From Paracamarosporium sp. OC-R06-R3 (taxonomy: Eukaryota; Ascomycota; Dothideomycetes; Pleosporales; Didymosphaeriaceae), in NCBI GenBank assembly GCA_019828545.1, contig JACVRA010000112.1, positions 7,268 through 71,267 of the forward strand: DNA of 64,000 nt, given 5' to 3'. Both the position numbers and the translations under genes were made by a program. The notes under the pieces were generated by a model that was given only the letters and a program-made list of their open reading frames with translations, was not told where the DNA came from and did not search any database. Positions 61,862-64,000 of this stretch are shown here, one piece after another (position 1 is the stretch's first letter; each line of letters starts with the position of its first letter).

Positions 61862-63441
61862 ATGTTCATCATGTTCACCAAAACTCTATGCCTTTTCTTT
61901 CCATTCATCGCTGTCACTATTTGTGAAGGGAGCCAGTATCATGGCGGAACGTACCTATCCAATGTTTTCCCCGACCTTCAACAAGCAATGGGGGGATCAT
62001 TTTCCGACATTCAATTCCTACAACACACGATCAAGCTCGAGCTTACGCGTCGATTATCGACATCCGCAAAGGTCGTTATTCCGACCTCGGATCCGTATGA
62101 TTCTGAGATATTTGCCGAGGTCGTGGCAAGATACAGCGATTACAAGCGACCGGGCTACATTGCAGCTGTGAAAGTCGCAACTGAGTATGATGTCATCGAA
62201 ACGGTAAGATATACTAACTCCACCACGTGTGATGCGATGTCTTGCCTTGTCTCGGCAAAGCTAAAGTTGCGTTAGGTCAACTATGCTCGGGTCCGAAATA
62301 TTCCTTTCGTTGCTCGAAGTGGCGGACACTCCTTGACGACTTCGCTGCGAAGAAAACAAGGCGCTATTGTTATTGATATGCGGGGGCTCAACCAAATTGA
62401 GTACAATGCTGACCTGCAGCAAATGACGATAGGTGGCGGAGTTTCGACCGGTGAATTTGCTAACAAAACCTACGACGAAGGCATGGAAGTTAGTAAGTAC
62501 TCACTTGCACTGTGTAACCGGGGCGCGGCTGATGGACCGGTGAAGCTGTGGGGTCGTGTCCGTGCACCGGGGTTTTGGGTGTATCCCTCGGCGCGGGGAT
62601 TGGGAGACTTCAAGGTAACACAACGGAGTGTGAATTGTCGCGCGAGAGGAGGGACTGACAAAGATTAGGAAAGTACGGGTATCTCACTGATAACATGGTG
62701 TCCGTAAAGATGCTGCTTGGCAATGGCACCACCGTAATGGCGTCCCGAAAGGAGAATTCAGACCTATTCTGGGCCGTCCGAGGCGCCGGCCATAATTTTG
62801 GCATTGCACTATCTGCAACGTATCAAGTGTACCCTCAGCAAAATGACGGCATGCATTTCGTAGTAGACTTCGAATTCGGCCTGGACAAGGTGGAGACCGT
62901 CTTTGAGGCGATGAACGACGTGTCGTCGCCGATGCCACCAGAAATTGCCATTTTTGTGATTGGGCGAAAAAAAGGCTGGAACGGCGAAGTATAAACACTG
63001 CACTCGCTACTTTGCTTAAAACTTACACTCGATTAGGCAACCATCAACATCAACATCGTATGCTCTACGAGCCCTGATTCGTTATCCTGCGCGCCGTACG
63101 TAAGAAAGTTTGCTGAACTTTCGCCACTCTATTCTCATGAGAATCTTGCGACATGGTCTTCGCTGCCTTGGAAGACCTACAACGGGTTGAACAATATCCT
63201 TTGCACGCGCGAAGGATGGGCACGCTTTCCCATTAAAAATTTCTTCGCGGCTACTGTTGCACAGTACGACGTGCCTACACTCCGCCGCTTCTTTGATAGC
63301 TGGAAAGAAATGAACGACAAGTACGACGGCAAAGCACTGTTCAGCCTGATGTTCGAGAGCTTCCCACAACAGGGTGTCAAGGCCAAGCCACGGTCAGAAA
63401 CTGCAGTACCATGGAGAGACAACGTGGGGCATTTCATGTGA
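61862..63441 (+). CDS. FAD-linked oxidoreductase (BBE-like), C-terminally short
   Basis: Predicted secretory-pathway flavoprotein oxidase, often a tailoring enzyme in polyketide or alkaloid clusters. Five exons (61862-62203, 62276-62492, 62546-62614, 62669-62988, 63037-63441) give 450 residues. A signal peptide is likely (LCLFFPFIAVTICEG). The FAD-binding domain has FVARSGGHS (about residues 125-133), IVIDMRGLNQIEY, TIGGGVSTGEF, GVLGVSLGAGIGRLQGKYGY and LFWAVRGAGHNFGIA. The C-terminal substrate part runs to FPQQGVKAKP and AVPWRDNVGHFM and then stops. The usual final about 40-50 residues (berberine-bridge-like motif with YxNY and NP) are missing, and AT-rich DNA starts just after the stop. Divergent from the PKS; a role on its product is inferred. 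Confidence 0.82.
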
Positions 63442-64000
63442 TGAAGGTAGGATATACGGGTAAGGTTAAGAAGTTTTGGGATATAAAATTTTAGTTTTAA
63501 TATACCAATGTATAGAGCAAGGGCGTAAAAACTAAATGCACTTATTTAATCTTTAATTAAGGTTGTGGTTGTAGAGTTATCTACGTTGAAAGTAGTAAAG
63601 TACTCAAGTAAGGTCCTAATTTAGTAAGGCGTACAAAATAAGGCGCTAAACTAGAAATAAATAAATTAGCAATACGCTAATCCTAAAACGAATAAATCAG
63701 CAACAACATAGGAATCCTATAATAAGACATAAAACCTCTTAGGAGTCTTCTTATCTAGTCTATTATGCCGCAAGATCAACCTAGAAAGTACCAGAATGAA
63801 GACAAGGCAGTAGAAGCTATAAAACAGCTTCGCCAACAGCAATACTAATGCTAACGCCAGGCTTAAGCCCCCCCTGAATTTATTGCCTACGCGCCTTTGA
63901 TTCCAGGCGCCCCAACCTCTACCTGCCTAAACATTGGGCTTTGAATTAGTGCTGATGTACCTCTCCCCTAAGATACTCTCATTTAGCCAGATAAGTTGCT
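63442..64000. other. AT-rich DNA, probably decayed repeat
   Basis: About 560 bp to the window edge, very TA-rich from 63470 to 63760, with many TAG/TAA/CTA words, as in RIP-mutated repeats. A short frame at about 63764 (MPQDQPRKYQNEDKAVEAIK, then stops) may be the start of a worn transposase or other repeat ORF; I cannot name it. Confidence 0.4.

Noticed and set aside
1..64000. tRNA, rRNA, CRISPR and telomeric repeats
   Set aside because: I scanned for these by eye and saw none; a covariance-model search would be needed to rule out a tRNA or snRNA.

Overview
The window is nuclear DNA of a filamentous ascomycete (Pezizomycotina). The evidence is eukaryotic gene structure throughout (45-175 nt GT-AG introns with CTAAC/CTGAC-type branch points), fungal-only families (Zn2Cys6 regulators, GH55 glucanase, NACHT-ankyrin protein, highly reducing polyketide synthase, UNC93-like transporter) and gene-poor stretches with decayed genes. 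The style fits Dothideomycetes, but that is an inference. No rRNA, tRNA, CRISPR or intact transposon was recognised. Exon joins below were worked out by hand from splice signals and reading phase.

Layout. 0.1-1.3 kb: an unrecognised two-exon gene (minus). 1.3-8.6 kb: long stretch with no gene I can defend. 8.6-17.4 kb: nutrient module of a DAL5-type permease (minus), a divergently transcribed 5-oxoprolinase (plus) and a Zn2Cys6 regulator (plus); the shared promoter carries GATA-type sites. 18.3-23.2 kb: two homologous genes of unknown function in inverted orientation, enclosing a broken NACHT-ankyrin (NLR-like) gene. 23.4-31.9 kb: three secreted-protein genes, namely an M35-like metalloprotease (minus), a small secreted protein (minus) and a 1,645-residue GH55-type glucanase with a long Ser/Thr/Pro and Cys-rich tail (plus).

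35.1-36.1 kb: an RNase H-domain protein with an acidic N-terminal part. 38.1-41.0 kb: a large regulator with a centrally placed cysteine cluster. 43.9-44.9 kb: a short-chain dehydrogenase pseudogene. 46.2 kb: a possible O-methyltransferase relic. 47.5-49.0 kb: a secreted M28 aminopeptidase with a PA domain. 50.7-52.1 kb: an UNC93-like transporter. 52.7-61.3 kb: a 14-exon highly reducing PKS (KS-AT-DH-cMT-ER-KR-ACP, 2,541 residues, minus). 61.9-63.4 kb: a divergently transcribed FAD-linked oxidoreductase that stops short of the usual C-terminus where AT-rich DNA begins.

How the genes fit together: permease, oxoprolinase and regulator look like an oxoproline or related amide nitrogen-use unit. 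The right third looks like a polyketide cluster whose core synthase is intact while tailoring genes (SDR, possible OMT, FAD oxidase tail) are decaying. The gene complement recalls solanapyrone-type clusters, but product and activity cannot be read from this sequence.
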